Shown here piece after piece: positions 35,198 through 43,058 of a DNA stretch of 64,000 bases. Every line of letters starts with the position of its first letter. Within the stretch, counting starts at the first letter, position 1. Source of the DNA: Actinomycetota bacterium (GTDB taxonomy: Bacteria > Actinomycetota > Geothermincolia > Geothermincolales > RBG-13-55-18); the NCBI GenBank assembly GCA_014360645.1, contig JACIXD010000012.1:1-64000 (forward strand), written 5' to 3'. Position numbers and translations under genes: made by a program. The notes beneath the pieces are model-generated. The model was not told where the DNA came from. It did no database searches and was given only the letters and a program-made list of their open reading frames with translations.

Positions 35198-37021
35198 ATG
35201 AGAGGTTTCTGCGGGAGGATATTGGAGGTGGACCTGGGAAAGGGAACCATTGCCGAGAAGGCGCTCTCGGAGGAGGTCTTCAGGTCCTATATCGGAGGCA
35301 CCGGCCTGGGCGCTTACCTGCTGCTTAAGGAGATGGATCCCCTGGCCGACCCTCTCTCGCCGGAGAACCCCCTCATGTTCCTCGACGGGCCCCTCACCGG
35401 GAGCAACTTCCCGGGGAGCGGCAGGTCGTCGGTGGTCGCCCTGTCGCCGCTCACCGGCCTCTGGGGCGAATGCAACGTGGGGGGTTCCTTCGGGGCCGCG
35501 GTCAAGCTGGCGGGCTTCGACGGCATCGTGTTCCGGGGCAGGGCGCAGAAGCCCGTGTTCCTGTGGCTCGAGGGAGGGAAGGCGGAGCTGCGCGACGCCT
35601 CTCACCTCTGGGGCCTGGACGCCTATCAGACCAACGACCGCCTGCAGGAAGAGCTCAAGGGAGATGGCGGGCCCGTGCGCACCATGCAGATAGGTCCGGC
35701 GGGGGAGAACGGGGTGCGCTTCGCGGCCATCGTGAACGAGATAGGCAGCGTGGCGGGGCGATGCGGCCTCGGGGCGGTCATGGGTTCGAAGAACCTCAAG
35801 GCATTGGCGGTGCGGGGCGGCGGCAAGATGGGTTACGCCGACCCCGAGAAGGCCAAAGAAGTGCGCAAGGCGGTGGCGGAGAAACTGGAGAACGGCCTCC
35901 TGGCGGGAACGCTGCACGAGATGGGGACCAACGGGGCCCTGGACACCGGCATGCTCTCGGGGGACGTGCCGGTGAAGAACTGGCGCCTGGGGGAGTGGAT
36001 GGAGGCCTTGGATACCCTGAACTCCTTCTATTACAACGATCATCTTCTGGTGAAGATCGTCGGTTGCTACGCGTGCACGGTGCGCTGCAAGCGGGTGGTC
36101 AGGGTGGAGGGCGGCCCCTTCGCCATGGAGGAGCACGCCGGCCCGGAGTACGAGACGGTGTGCATGATGGGCACCAACCTCATGAACCCCAGCCTGGAGG
36201 CGGTGGCCAAGGCCAACGACCTCTGCAACCGCCTGGGCATGGATACCATCGCCATGGGCGCGGTGCTCGCCGGGCTCATGGAGGCGCAGGAGAGGGGGAT
36301 CATCGGCGTAAAAGAAACCGGGCTCGACCTCAGCTGGGGGAACATGGAGGCCGCCCTGGAGGCTATCCGCATGACCGCGGCGCGAGAGGGCTTCGGGGAG
36401 CGCATGGCCGCGGGCTCGCGAGCTCTGGCGGAGGAGCTGGGCGCGCCCGAGCTGGCGGTGACGGTGCGCGGGCTGGATTTCCCTGCCCACGACCCGCGCG
36501 GTTTCCACGGCTACGGGCTGGCCTACGTCGTGGGCGCCCGGGGCGCCTGCCACCTGAACTCCACCAACCTGCTCATAGAGGGCGGCATGGGATCCTGGCC
36601 CGAGATCGGGCTCAAGGGGCCCTATAAAGGGATGACCAGCAAGGGCAAGGCCGAGCTGACCTGGAAGTGCCTGTCGGTGGGCCAGCTCTTCAACTCCCTG
36701 TGCATGTGCGAGTTCATCGGGGCTTTCCTGTCCCTCAACGACCAGGTGGAGATGATGCGCGCGGCGACGGGCTTCGACTGGACCCTGGACGAGCTCTTGC
36801 AGTGCGGGTGGAGGATCTGGTACCTGAAGAGACACATCCTCAACCTGCGCGGCTCGGGCAGGAACGACGACGTGCTTCCCCCGCGCGCCCTAACCCCCAC
36901 CGAGGAGGGAGCCAACGCGGGATCCGTCCCCGACATGGAACGCATGCTCGCCGAGTTCTACGAGCTGGCCGGCCTGGACGAGGACGGAAAGGTGCCTTCG
37001 GAAAAAGTGGAGATCATCTGA
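35198..37021 (+). CDS. Aldehyde:ferredoxin oxidoreductase (tungsten AOR family)
   Basis: This full-length 607-residue enzyme would oxidise an aldehyde to an acid with ferredoxin. MRGFCGRILEVDLGKG and IGGTGLGAYLLLKE form the pterin-binding N-terminal domain. ARVGRCGLGAVMGSKNLKA-like sequence is present as AGRCGLGAVMGSKNLKAL. The [4Fe-4S] ligands are CYACTVRC (about 290-297) plus a later Cys in FNSLCMCEF. Family members differ in substrate (acetaldehyde-type, formaldehyde, crotonate-derived), which is unresolved. ATG 35198 follows GGAGAGGAGC. A terminator lies at 37276. Confidence 0.95.
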   Translation: MRGFCGRILEVDLGKGTIAEKALSEEVFRSYIGGTGLGAYLLLKEMDPLADPLSPENPLMFLDGPLTGSNFPGSGRSSVVALSPLTGLWGECNVGGSFGAAVKLAGFDGIVFRGRAQKPVFLWLEGGKAELRDASHLWGLDAYQTNDRLQEELKGDGGPVRTMQIGPAGENGVRFAAIVNEIGSVAGRCGLGAVMGSKNLKALAVRGGGKMGYADPEKAKEVRKAVAEKLENGLLAGTLHEMGTNGALDTGMLSGDVPVKNWRLGEWMEALDTLNSFYYNDHLLVKIVGCYACTVRCKRVVRVEGGPFAMEEHAGPEYETVCMMGTNLMNPSLEAVAKANDLCNRLGMDTIAMGAVLAGLMEAQERGIIGVKETGLDLSWGNMEAALEAIRMTAAREGFGERMAAGSRALAEELGAPELAVTVRGLDFPAHDPRGFHGYGLAYVVGARGACHLNSTNLLIEGGMGSWPEIGLKGPYKGMTSKGKAELTWKCLSVGQLFNSLCMCEFIGAFLSLNDQVEMMRAATGFDWTLDELLQCGWRIWYLKRHILNLRGSGRNDDVLPPRALTPTEEGANAGSVPDMERMLAEFYELAGLDEDGKVPSEKVEII

Positions 37022-37093
37022 GGGCCCGGGAGCCGGGAAGGGATTAAAGGGCGCGCACAGGGAGTTTCCTGCCGTACGCGGAGAGGTTGTCGG

Positions 37094-37174
37094 CCGAGTT
37101 CCACGACCTGGTTCTACGAGCCGGCCGGCCCGGACGAGGACGGGCGCGTGCCTCTCGAGAAGCTGGAGATATGA
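37094..37174 (+). pseudogene. Remnant of a second AOR C-terminus
   Basis: The stretch encodes AEF, then after a frameshift FYEPAGPDEDGRVP and EKLEI followed by a stop. This is a diverged copy of the last ~22 codons of the complete AOR gene 73 nt upstream (EFYELAGLDEDGKVP, EKVEI). It is most simply the scar of a tandem AOR duplication whose other parts were deleted. Confidence 0.75.
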
Positions 37175-37275
37175 GAGGTCCTGGAGGCCGGGCCTCCGAG
37201 GGGGAAGAGCAAGGGTCGATGCCGCCGGGATCCCGTTGCCTGCGCCGACGCGGTACCGGTTTTACGGGAGGACAT

Positions 37276-37310
37276 GGGAGCCGGACGCCCGGCTCCCGTT
37301 CTTCTTTTCT
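37276..37310 (+). terminator. Intrinsic terminator after the AOR gene
   Basis: GGGAGCCGG (37276-37284) pairs perfectly with CCGGCTCCC (37289-37297) over an ACGC loop and is followed by GTTCTTCTTTTCT. It lies between the AOR gene and the convergent oxidoreductase gene. Apart from the AOR remnant, 37022-37461 holds nothing else that I recognise. Confidence 0.75.
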
Positions 37311-37461
37311 GGCCCGCGGAATCGGGGTTGGGGGCACGGCCGCAGTGGCCGACCTTGTTTCGAGTCCCGCAACTCCTGCCGCCGGTGACCGCGGCTTGCA
37401 TCCCGTCTTCGCAGGTCCTTCGCCTGTTCGGGAAGCCGCGTCTCCTCCCTTTATAAGCCGC

Positions 37462-38967
37462 TCAGCCCAGCAGGTTGGCGACATAGAGCGCGCTTCCCGA
37501 GGCCTGTTCCGTGCCCACGCCGCGGGCGCCCGCGTCCGCGCCCACCAGCCACAGGTCCTTCACCGGCGTCCAGGGCGCCGGCTTGTGCACGCCCGTTTGC
37601 CCCACGCACTGCGCCAGGCCGATGCATTCCCCCGTGGGCTTCCCGGTGATGGAGGCGGTGTGGGCGATGTGGGTGCGCATCTTCCACTCGATGTGCGATT
37701 CCATGCGCGGAAAGATCTCGAAGAGCCTCTTCTCGGCGCGGTCCAGGATGCGCTCGCACTGCTCCACGTTCTCCTTCGTCACCTCTATGGGTCCAGGCAC
37801 GCCGCAGATCACCAGCTGCTTTCCCGGGGGCGCGGCGTAGGGGTCCCATTCCGAGGGCATGGGGGTGAACAGGAAGGGGTCTTCGGGCACGCCGCCCTCG
37901 TCGATGTAGTCGAACATGTGGTCCGGGTCCACGTTGGGGATGTTGAAGAAACTGGGGGCAGGAAGGTCGATCACCCTGCGGTCGAGCCCGTACTTTATGG
38001 TGATGAAGGAGTAGGAGTAACGCAGGCCCCGGACGTAGGAGACGTATTCGGACGGGAAGTTCTCCTCGCCCGCCATCTCCAGGGTGCGCTTGATCCCCGC
38101 GTTGGAGATGACCACGTCCGCCTCGATGACCTCGCCTTCCCCCGTCTCCACGCCCCGCGCCTTGCCGTCGCGCACCACGATGCGCTTCACCTCGCACCCC
38201 AGGCGCAGCGTGCCTCCGTCACGCCGGAAAGCGCGCAGGAAGGCGCCGGGTATCTCGCGCGAACCTCCCCGGGGCACCCCCAGGGTCTTCTTGCGGAAGG
38301 CGTTGGCGAAGCACCACAGGAACTCGCCCGCGCTCACCTGCTCATAGGGCACCACGGTGAGGAGCATAGAGAGGGCGGCCATCCCCTGCAGGGGAGCCCA
38401 GTCGTCGGTTATGCGGTGCAGGAACTCCTGCATGGTTATCTCGTCCAGCTCCGCGAGGTAGGAGGGGTTCAGGCGCGCGATCTTCACCACCGCCATCAAC
38501 GTCTCGAGGGGAGAATTTTTGCGCGAGGCGCGATAGATCTCGCGCTCCAGCTCCCTGCTCATGCGCCCGCGCCCCAACATCTTCAAGGCCATGTCCCTCG
38601 CCATGGCGAGGTTGGCGCGGAGGTTGGTTATAGGCATGCGGGGATCGGTGAGGCTCTGGTAGAGGTTCATGAAATTGCGTCCGCCCAGCAGCAGATGCTC
38701 GCCGGGGTTGGCAGTGAGCCACTCCAGGTCTCCCCGGACCATGCGGTTGATGTCCCCGTGCTGCCCGGAGTCGCCCATGGAGAACATGTGCACGCCCGAG
38801 TCCACCACGAACCCGTCCCGGGTGAAGGACCAGCATTTTCCACCGTAGAACGGGTTGCGTTCCAGCAGGGTCACCTGGTGCCCGCGCGCCTGTAGGAGCG
38901 CGGCAACCCCCGCTCCGCCGGGCCCGGATCCGATGACCACGATCTTTCTTCTCCTGTCCGTGTACAT
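37462..38967 (-). CDS. CrtI/phytoene-desaturase-like FAD-dependent oxidoreductase
   Basis: In this 501-residue protein the FAD-binding N-terminus is IVVIGSGPGGAGVAALLQARGH (residues ~9-30), followed by NPFYGGKCWSF, as in CrtI and related NAD(P)/FAD isomerases and desaturases. VISNAGIKRTLEMAG marks the central fold, and LWLVGADAGARGVGTEQASG is the C-terminal FAD motif. No carotenoid genes are nearby, so carotenoid desaturation is unlikely. It is encoded 35 nt downstream of the 39003-40061 oxidoreductase, in one operon. Confidence 0.88.
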   Translation of the reverse strand: MYTDRRRKIVVIGSGPGGAGVAALLQARGHQVTLLERNPFYGGKCWSFTRDGFVVDSGVHMFSMGDSGQHGDINRMVRGDLEWLTANPGEHLLLGGRNFMNLYQSLTDPRMPITNLRANLAMARDMALKMLGRGRMSRELEREIYRASRKNSPLETLMAVVKIARLNPSYLAELDEITMQEFLHRITDDWAPLQGMAALSMLLTVVPYEQVSAGEFLWCFANAFRKKTLGVPRGGSREIPGAFLRAFRRDGGTLRLGCEVKRIVVRDGKARGVETGEGEVIEADVVISNAGIKRTLEMAGEENFPSEYVSYVRGLRYSYSFITIKYGLDRRVIDLPAPSFFNIPNVDPDHMFDYIDEGGVPEDPFLFTPMPSEWDPYAAPPGKQLVICGVPGPIEVTKENVEQCERILDRAEKRLFEIFPRMESHIEWKMRTHIAHTASITGKPTGECIGLAQCVGQTGVHKPAPWTPVKDLWLVGADAGARGVGTEQASGSALYVANLLG

Positions 38968-39002
38968 ATCCTATTACCTCGCTTTCCTCGTCGTACGGAC
39001 CT

Positions 39003-40061
39003 TCATCCCGCCACGTTCGCGTAGCCGGGCATGCCCTGCTGCATGATGCGGTGCACGAACTTGAGGCGGTCGAATCCCATGAAAGCCAGCCGGAAGCCCA
39101 ACACCGTGAGCGGGGTAGGCTGCAGCTCCATCATCCGGGCCAGGGTATAGGCCGTGGTGAAGACGCGCGTGCAGCGCCTGAACTCGCGCCATGCCCTTTC
39201 CCCATCCTCGACAGCCATGGCGGCGATCCTGCCGGAGACCAGGGCGCCGTGCAATCCGAAGAAGGCCACCGGGTCCATGGCCCCGGCGAGGGTGCCGGCC
39301 AGGATCTTGCTGCCCGCGAAGATCCTGGGGGTGCGGATGCTGGCGGCGGGGACGGGGAAGGTGAAGGAGCTCCATCGCGGCACCTCGAAGCCGGAGTACT
39401 TTTTCACCTGCTCGGCGAAGCGGTCGCGCCCGGCCAGGGAGATGGGCTTGCGGCGGTTGAAGAGGTGGGCGTAGAGGATGCCTCGGAAGGCCGAGGTGTA
39501 GCCGTAATCGCTGGTGTAGGTGTCGTGGTACATGTGCACGAAATTGAGGTCGGGGTCGCAGGTGCCCTTGTAGGTGAAATGATGCGAGGTGAGGTAGGGG
39601 ATGCCGAAGGAGTCGAAACCCTCGAAGTGCAGGCCGGTGGCCACGATGGTGTTAGGGGGCAGCTGGGCGAAATCCTCCTGTGAGAGGACAGGGGTGGCGA
39701 AACGGAATTCCACCCCCGCTTCCAAGGCCAGGCGATAGAGATGTGAATCCAGGCTGCTCTCCCGGGGGCCGCGCTCGAAGAAATAGGCGTTGATGAGTGA
39801 AGGGTCGATCTTCATCGCCTTGCCCCCGGCGATCTCCACCATCTCCCGGATGGGCTCGATCCCCGGCCGGATATCGAAGCCCACGTATCTGCAGATCCCC
39901 TCTAGGTCCAACGGGCTTCCCTGGCCCGAGGGATGGTAGAGCGGGGAACCCCCGATGCGTTCCTCCCGCTCCAGGACCACCACGTGGTGGCCGCGCCGCG
40001 CCAGGTTGACGGCGGCGGTGAGTCCGGCCAGGCCGGCGCCGACGATGGTCACCTCTGACAT
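39003..40061 (-). CDS. FAD-dependent oxidoreductase, family of four paralogs (copy 1)
   Basis: This 352-residue protein starts at ATG 40061, preceded by GGGAGGGTG; an upstream in-frame extension lacks coding character. VTIVGAGLAGLTAAVNLARRG is the FAD/NAD Rossmann motif. LPPNTIVATGL is a mid-protein signature. FAGSKILAGTLAGAMDP ... FGLHGALVSGRIAA is the C-terminal FAD site. The same three blocks recur at 45102, 46391 and 47525. The substrate is unknown; the overall type is similar to geranylgeranyl-reductase or amine-oxidase-like flavoproteins. It is first in the leftward operon of the divergent pair. Confidence 0.88.
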   Translation of the reverse strand: MSEVTIVGAGLAGLTAAVNLARRGHHVVVLEREERIGGSPLYHPSGQGSPLDLEGICRYVGFDIRPGIEPIREMVEIAGGKAMKIDPSLINAYFFERGPRESSLDSHLYRLALEAGVEFRFATPVLSQEDFAQLPPNTIVATGLHFEGFDSFGIPYLTSHHFTYKGTCDPDLNFVHMYHDTYTSDYGYTSAFRGILYAHLFNRRKPISLAGRDRFAEQVKKYSGFEVPRWSSFTFPVPAASIRTPRIFAGSKILAGTLAGAMDPVAFFGLHGALVSGRIAAMAVEDGERAWREFRRCTRVFTTAYTLARMMELQPTPLTVLGFRLAFMGFDRLKFVHRIMQQGMPGYANVAG

Positions 40062-40170
40062 AACATCACCCTCCCTTGCTGAACAGGTAAAACCCCGCCT
40101 GGACATAGATGCTCCATGACCCGGTCTCCGGTCTCGCGGCGCATGTACGCCGCCGCGCTGCCCCCCGCCC

Positions 40171-40200
40171 ATAAAATCGACTTTATATCGATTTTGTCAA
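40171..40200 (-). promoter_or_regulatory. Putative leftward promoter overlapped by a perfect inverted repeat
   Basis: On the minus strand TTGACA (40200-40195) and TTTTAT (40176-40171) lie 18 nt apart. The spacer and -10 overlap AAAATCGA (40173-40180) and TCGATTTT (40188-40195), a perfect 8-bp inverted repeat with a 7-nt centre. This would suit a repressor site for the oxidoreductase operon starting at 40061. Confidence 0.5.
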
Positions 40201-40250
40201 ATATGGCCGTTTAGCTGGTAAAACACACAGGATTCCCGCCTCTTGCCGCC

Positions 40251-40279
40251 TTGACAGGTCGCCCGTACGTACCTATAAT
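40251..40279 (+). promoter_or_regulatory. Consensus sigma-70 promoter for the 40431-44702 operon
   Basis: TTGACA (40251-40256) and TATAAT (40274-40279) are both exact consensus hexamers separated by 17 nt. Transcription would begin near 40286, inside or just before the palindrome at 40291, about 145 nt upstream of the first gene. Confidence 0.85.
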
Positions 40280-40290
40280 AAACCTCGCTG

Positions 40291-40310
40291 GAATGACTGA
40301 CCAGTCGTTC
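40291..40310. promoter_or_regulatory. TetR-type operator palindrome
   Basis: GAATGACTGACCAGTCGTTC is symmetric at 16 of 20 positions, and its TGACTGACCAGTC core is like operators of TetR-family repressors of fatty-acid and acyl-CoA genes. It lies directly over the predicted start of transcription of the consensus promoter, so bound repressor would block it. No TetR gene is present in the window. Confidence 0.6.
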
Positions 40311-40430
40311 ACACGAATATATATAACACAAAGTTAATGTATGTAAACCAGGGGACACGCAAGGGGGTCCGCCAGGGCCCTTTTCCGGCAAGCAGGCAGG
40401 CATGGGCGGCAGGGATAAGGAGGTAAGCCG

Positions 40431-41831
40431 ATGGTGGCGGCGGATGTCATCCGTGAACTGGAGGAGATAGTCGGAAAGGCCAACGTGGCGCGCGGCGCAT
40501 CGGCGCTGGCGGGTTATTTCGAGGATGCACCCGGAGATACCAGACTGGTCCTGGTGAAACCGGCGGACGAGTACGAACTGAGCGAGGTGGCGGAGCTCGC
40601 CTCCAAGGCCAGGGTGCCCATGTATTCGGTGCGAAGGGAAAAGATGGAAAACTCGCTGGCCGCCGGCGAGGGCTTGCTCATCGACCTGGGGCGCATGGAC
40701 GGCATCAAGGAGATCGACCGCCGCAACCTCATGGCCCATATCTACGCCGGCGTCACCTACGAACGCCTGCAGGAGGAGTGCCTGAAGAAGGACTGCAAGC
40801 TCCTCCTCCCGGCGGCGGCGCGGTCGCGCTCGGTGCTGCGCTCCTATATCGACCGCGATGTGCTCAACGGCAACGCGGTCTACAGGTTCCCCAACCTCTC
40901 CATCTTCCATGCCGTTCTGGCGGACGGGCGCATCTGGGTGTCCGGCTCGCAGCAGATGACCTCGGAGGGCATCGCCGACTTCAGGGAGGACCAGGGACCC
41001 CAGTTCTCCCTCTTCTTCGGGGCTTCCGAGGACATCTTCGGCATCCCCTTCTACGGCATCGTCTATACCTATCCGCTGCGCGAGACGCGCCGCATGCTTC
41101 TCTTCGGCTTCGACCAGGCGGAGCCCGCGGCACGGCTCGCCTACAAGGTGAACCGGGACGAGCACTGCTTCGAGTGCGTGACCGCCAACGCCCGCTATCT
41201 CTCAGCCCTGCTGGCGAAGAGCGCTGGCGAGGCGGAGGAGCTGCGCGCGAAGCTGCCGCCCTGGGTGACGGCCATCAGCCTCGAGCACCACGTGGAGCTG
41301 GTGGACCTCTGGGAGAGGTACGTGCGCCAGGACGCGGAGGCGCTGGGAGCAAGGCCGCTGGACGGCGAGCTGGTGGAGAAGATGGACCGGAAGTTCCAGG
41401 AGCCCTGGTACATCTTCGACCGCGATTACCTGCGCGGCCGCACCGGCGTCATCGACCACTACGACTTCTACGGACGGGCCCCGGGCCTGCTGGCGCGGGT
41501 GAGGGATATCGCGCAGGCCAGAGGATACGCGGGTGACGAGGTCGGACAGGTGATGATCCCCGTCTATTTCGGCGCCTCCTGCTACTGCGAGAGCGACATC
41601 TATTACGATCCCAGGGATGAAGGCGAGGCCGGGAAGGCGGCGGCGGTGAGGTCCGAGGCCTACCGCATGCTCCTGGACGAGGGCTCCTTCGTGGACCGCC
41701 CCCGCGGGGAGGTCGCCAAGATGGTGTACGACCGCGTCCAGGAGGGCTTCCTCAAGGTCCTCAAGACCTTCAAGAACATCGTGGACCCGGAGGGTATCTT
41801 GAACCCCGAGCAGTTGCTGGAGGGGGTGTAG
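40431..41831 (+). CDS. FAD-binding oxidase-like protein (GlcD/PCMH type), degenerate FAD site
   Basis: This 466-residue protein resembles the vanillyl-alcohol-oxidase/GlcD superfamily in its overall run. LVLVKPADEYELSEVAELASK replaces the usual entry into the FAD domain, and the C-terminus has KNIVDPEGILNPEQLLEG, which is diagnostic. The glycine-rich FAD loop, normally 'P.G.GT', is not visible; the equivalent position reads VPMYSVRREKM. It is encoded 3 nt before the Fe-S subunit gene, with a second, intact GlcD homolog after that. It may be a structural partner or bind flavin differently. Confidence 0.8.
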   Translation: MVAADVIRELEEIVGKANVARGASALAGYFEDAPGDTRLVLVKPADEYELSEVAELASKARVPMYSVRREKMENSLAAGEGLLIDLGRMDGIKEIDRRNLMAHIYAGVTYERLQEECLKKDCKLLLPAAARSRSVLRSYIDRDVLNGNAVYRFPNLSIFHAVLADGRIWVSGSQQMTSEGIADFREDQGPQFSLFFGASEDIFGIPFYGIVYTYPLRETRRMLLFGFDQAEPAARLAYKVNRDEHCFECVTANARYLSALLAKSAGEAEELRAKLPPWVTAISLEHHVELVDLWERYVRQDAEALGARPLDGELVEKMDRKFQEPWYIFDRDYLRGRTGVIDHYDFYGRAPGLLARVRDIAQARGYAGDEVGQVMIPVYFGASCYCESDIYYDPRDEGEAGKAAAVRSEAYRMLLDEGSFVDRPRGEVAKMVYDRVQEGFLKVLKTFKNIVDPEGILNPEQLLEGV

Positions 41832-41834
41832 AGG

Positions 41835-43055
41835 ATGAAGAAGAGGATCACCGCGCCCAGGGAGGTGCTGCACGAGCTGCAGCAAGATTACTTCATCTGC
41901 ACCAAGTGCAAGGTATGCCAGGCGGTGCACGTGCAGTTCTGCCCGGAGTCCCGTTTCTGGCGCAACTGCCCCTCCGGCACCCGCTTCCGCTGGGACGCCT
42001 ATTACGCCTCGGGGAAGATGGAGATCGCGCGCGGGCTGCACATCAACGAGATCGAGCCCACGGAGTCCATGCGCCACATCCTGTACACGTGCATGCTCTG
42101 CTCCTCCTGCCAGGAACAGTGCTACGAGGTCAAGCAGCTCCATCCCACGCGCGTCTTCGAGCTCATGCGCGAGAAGGCGGTGCGCGAGGGGTGGGGACCC
42201 ATGCCGGAGCACGCCGCGCTGGCGGAGAGCCTGGAGAAGAACGACAACCCCTTCGGGGCGGACAAGAAGAAGCGCGGCGACTGGGCCAAGGGGCTGGCCT
42301 TGAAGAACCTCCCCAAGGAGCAGGCGGAGGTGCTCTGCTACGCCGGGGACGCCTACACCAGCGACCCGGCCCTGAAGCACGCCGTGCGGGCGGCCGCTCA
42401 GGTGCTCCTGGAGGCGGGGCTGGACGTGGGCACGCTGGGAGCCAAAGAGATAAGCGACGGCTCCCTCATGCTCCTGCTCGGGGACCGCGATTTCTTCGAG
42501 ACCTACGCGGCCGAGAACATCGAGACCTTCAACTCCCTGGGAGTGAAGACCATCGTCACCCCCGACACCCATGCGGCATGGGTGTTCAAGGAGGAGTACG
42601 CCCGGGAGCTGGACCCGAACATAAAGGTCCTGCACATAAGCCAGCTCTTCTCGCGCCTCCTGAAGAAGGGACAGCTCTCCCCGCAGAAGGAGGTGCCCCT
42701 CAAGGCCGTCTATCACGATCCCTGCAAGCTGGGGAGACGCTTCGACATCTACGAGGCTCCGCGCAAGGTCCTGCGCGCCATCCCCGGCCTGGAGCTGCTG
42801 GAGTTCCCCCGCGCCACCTTCAACTCCCTGTGCTGCGGCGGCGGCGGGGGAGTGCGCTACGCCTTCCCGGATTATGCCCTGTGGACGGCGAAGGAACGCC
42901 TCTTCGAGGCGGAATGGACGGGAGCGGAGGCGGTGGTCACCAGCTGCCCCTACTGCGTACAGATGTTCAACCAGGCCGTGGAGGCCACCGGCAGCGGCAT
43001 GAAGGTGTACGACCTTGCGGAAGTGCTCCTGGAGTCGCTGGGGAAGGAGGTGTAG
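41835..43055 (+). CDS. Fe-S electron-transfer subunit (HdrD/GlcF-like, CCG domains)
   Basis: This 406-residue protein has an N-terminal ferredoxin-like region with two cysteine groups (CTKCKVCQAVHVQFC and CMLCSSCQEQC, residues ~22-96). The CCG region is in YHDPCKLGRR and LCCGGGGGVRYA (~295-340), with the last Cys set in TSCPYCVQMF. This layout is that of heterodisulfide reductase HdrD, lactate/glycolate oxidase Fe-S subunits and their relatives. The first cluster lacks the usual CxxCxxCxxxCP spacing, so its cluster type is uncertain. It is flanked by two GlcD homologs 3 nt either side. Confidence 0.9.
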   Translation: MKKRITAPREVLHELQQDYFICTKCKVCQAVHVQFCPESRFWRNCPSGTRFRWDAYYASGKMEIARGLHINEIEPTESMRHILYTCMLCSSCQEQCYEVKQLHPTRVFELMREKAVREGWGPMPEHAALAESLEKNDNPFGADKKKRGDWAKGLALKNLPKEQAEVLCYAGDAYTSDPALKHAVRAAAQVLLEAGLDVGTLGAKEISDGSLMLLLGDRDFFETYAAENIETFNSLGVKTIVTPDTHAAWVFKEEYARELDPNIKVLHISQLFSRLLKKGQLSPQKEVPLKAVYHDPCKLGRRFDIYEAPRKVLRAIPGLELLEFPRATFNSLCCGGGGGVRYAFPDYALWTAKERLFEAEWTGAEAVVTSCPYCVQMFNQAVEATGSGMKVYDLAEVLLESLGKEV

Positions 43056-43058
43056 GCC

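Noticed and set aside
37462-38967. Carotenoid desaturase role for the CrtI-like protein
   Set aside because: No phytoene synthase, cyclase or isoprenoid genes occur nearby, and its operon partner is a different flavoprotein family; only the fold-level assignment is retained.
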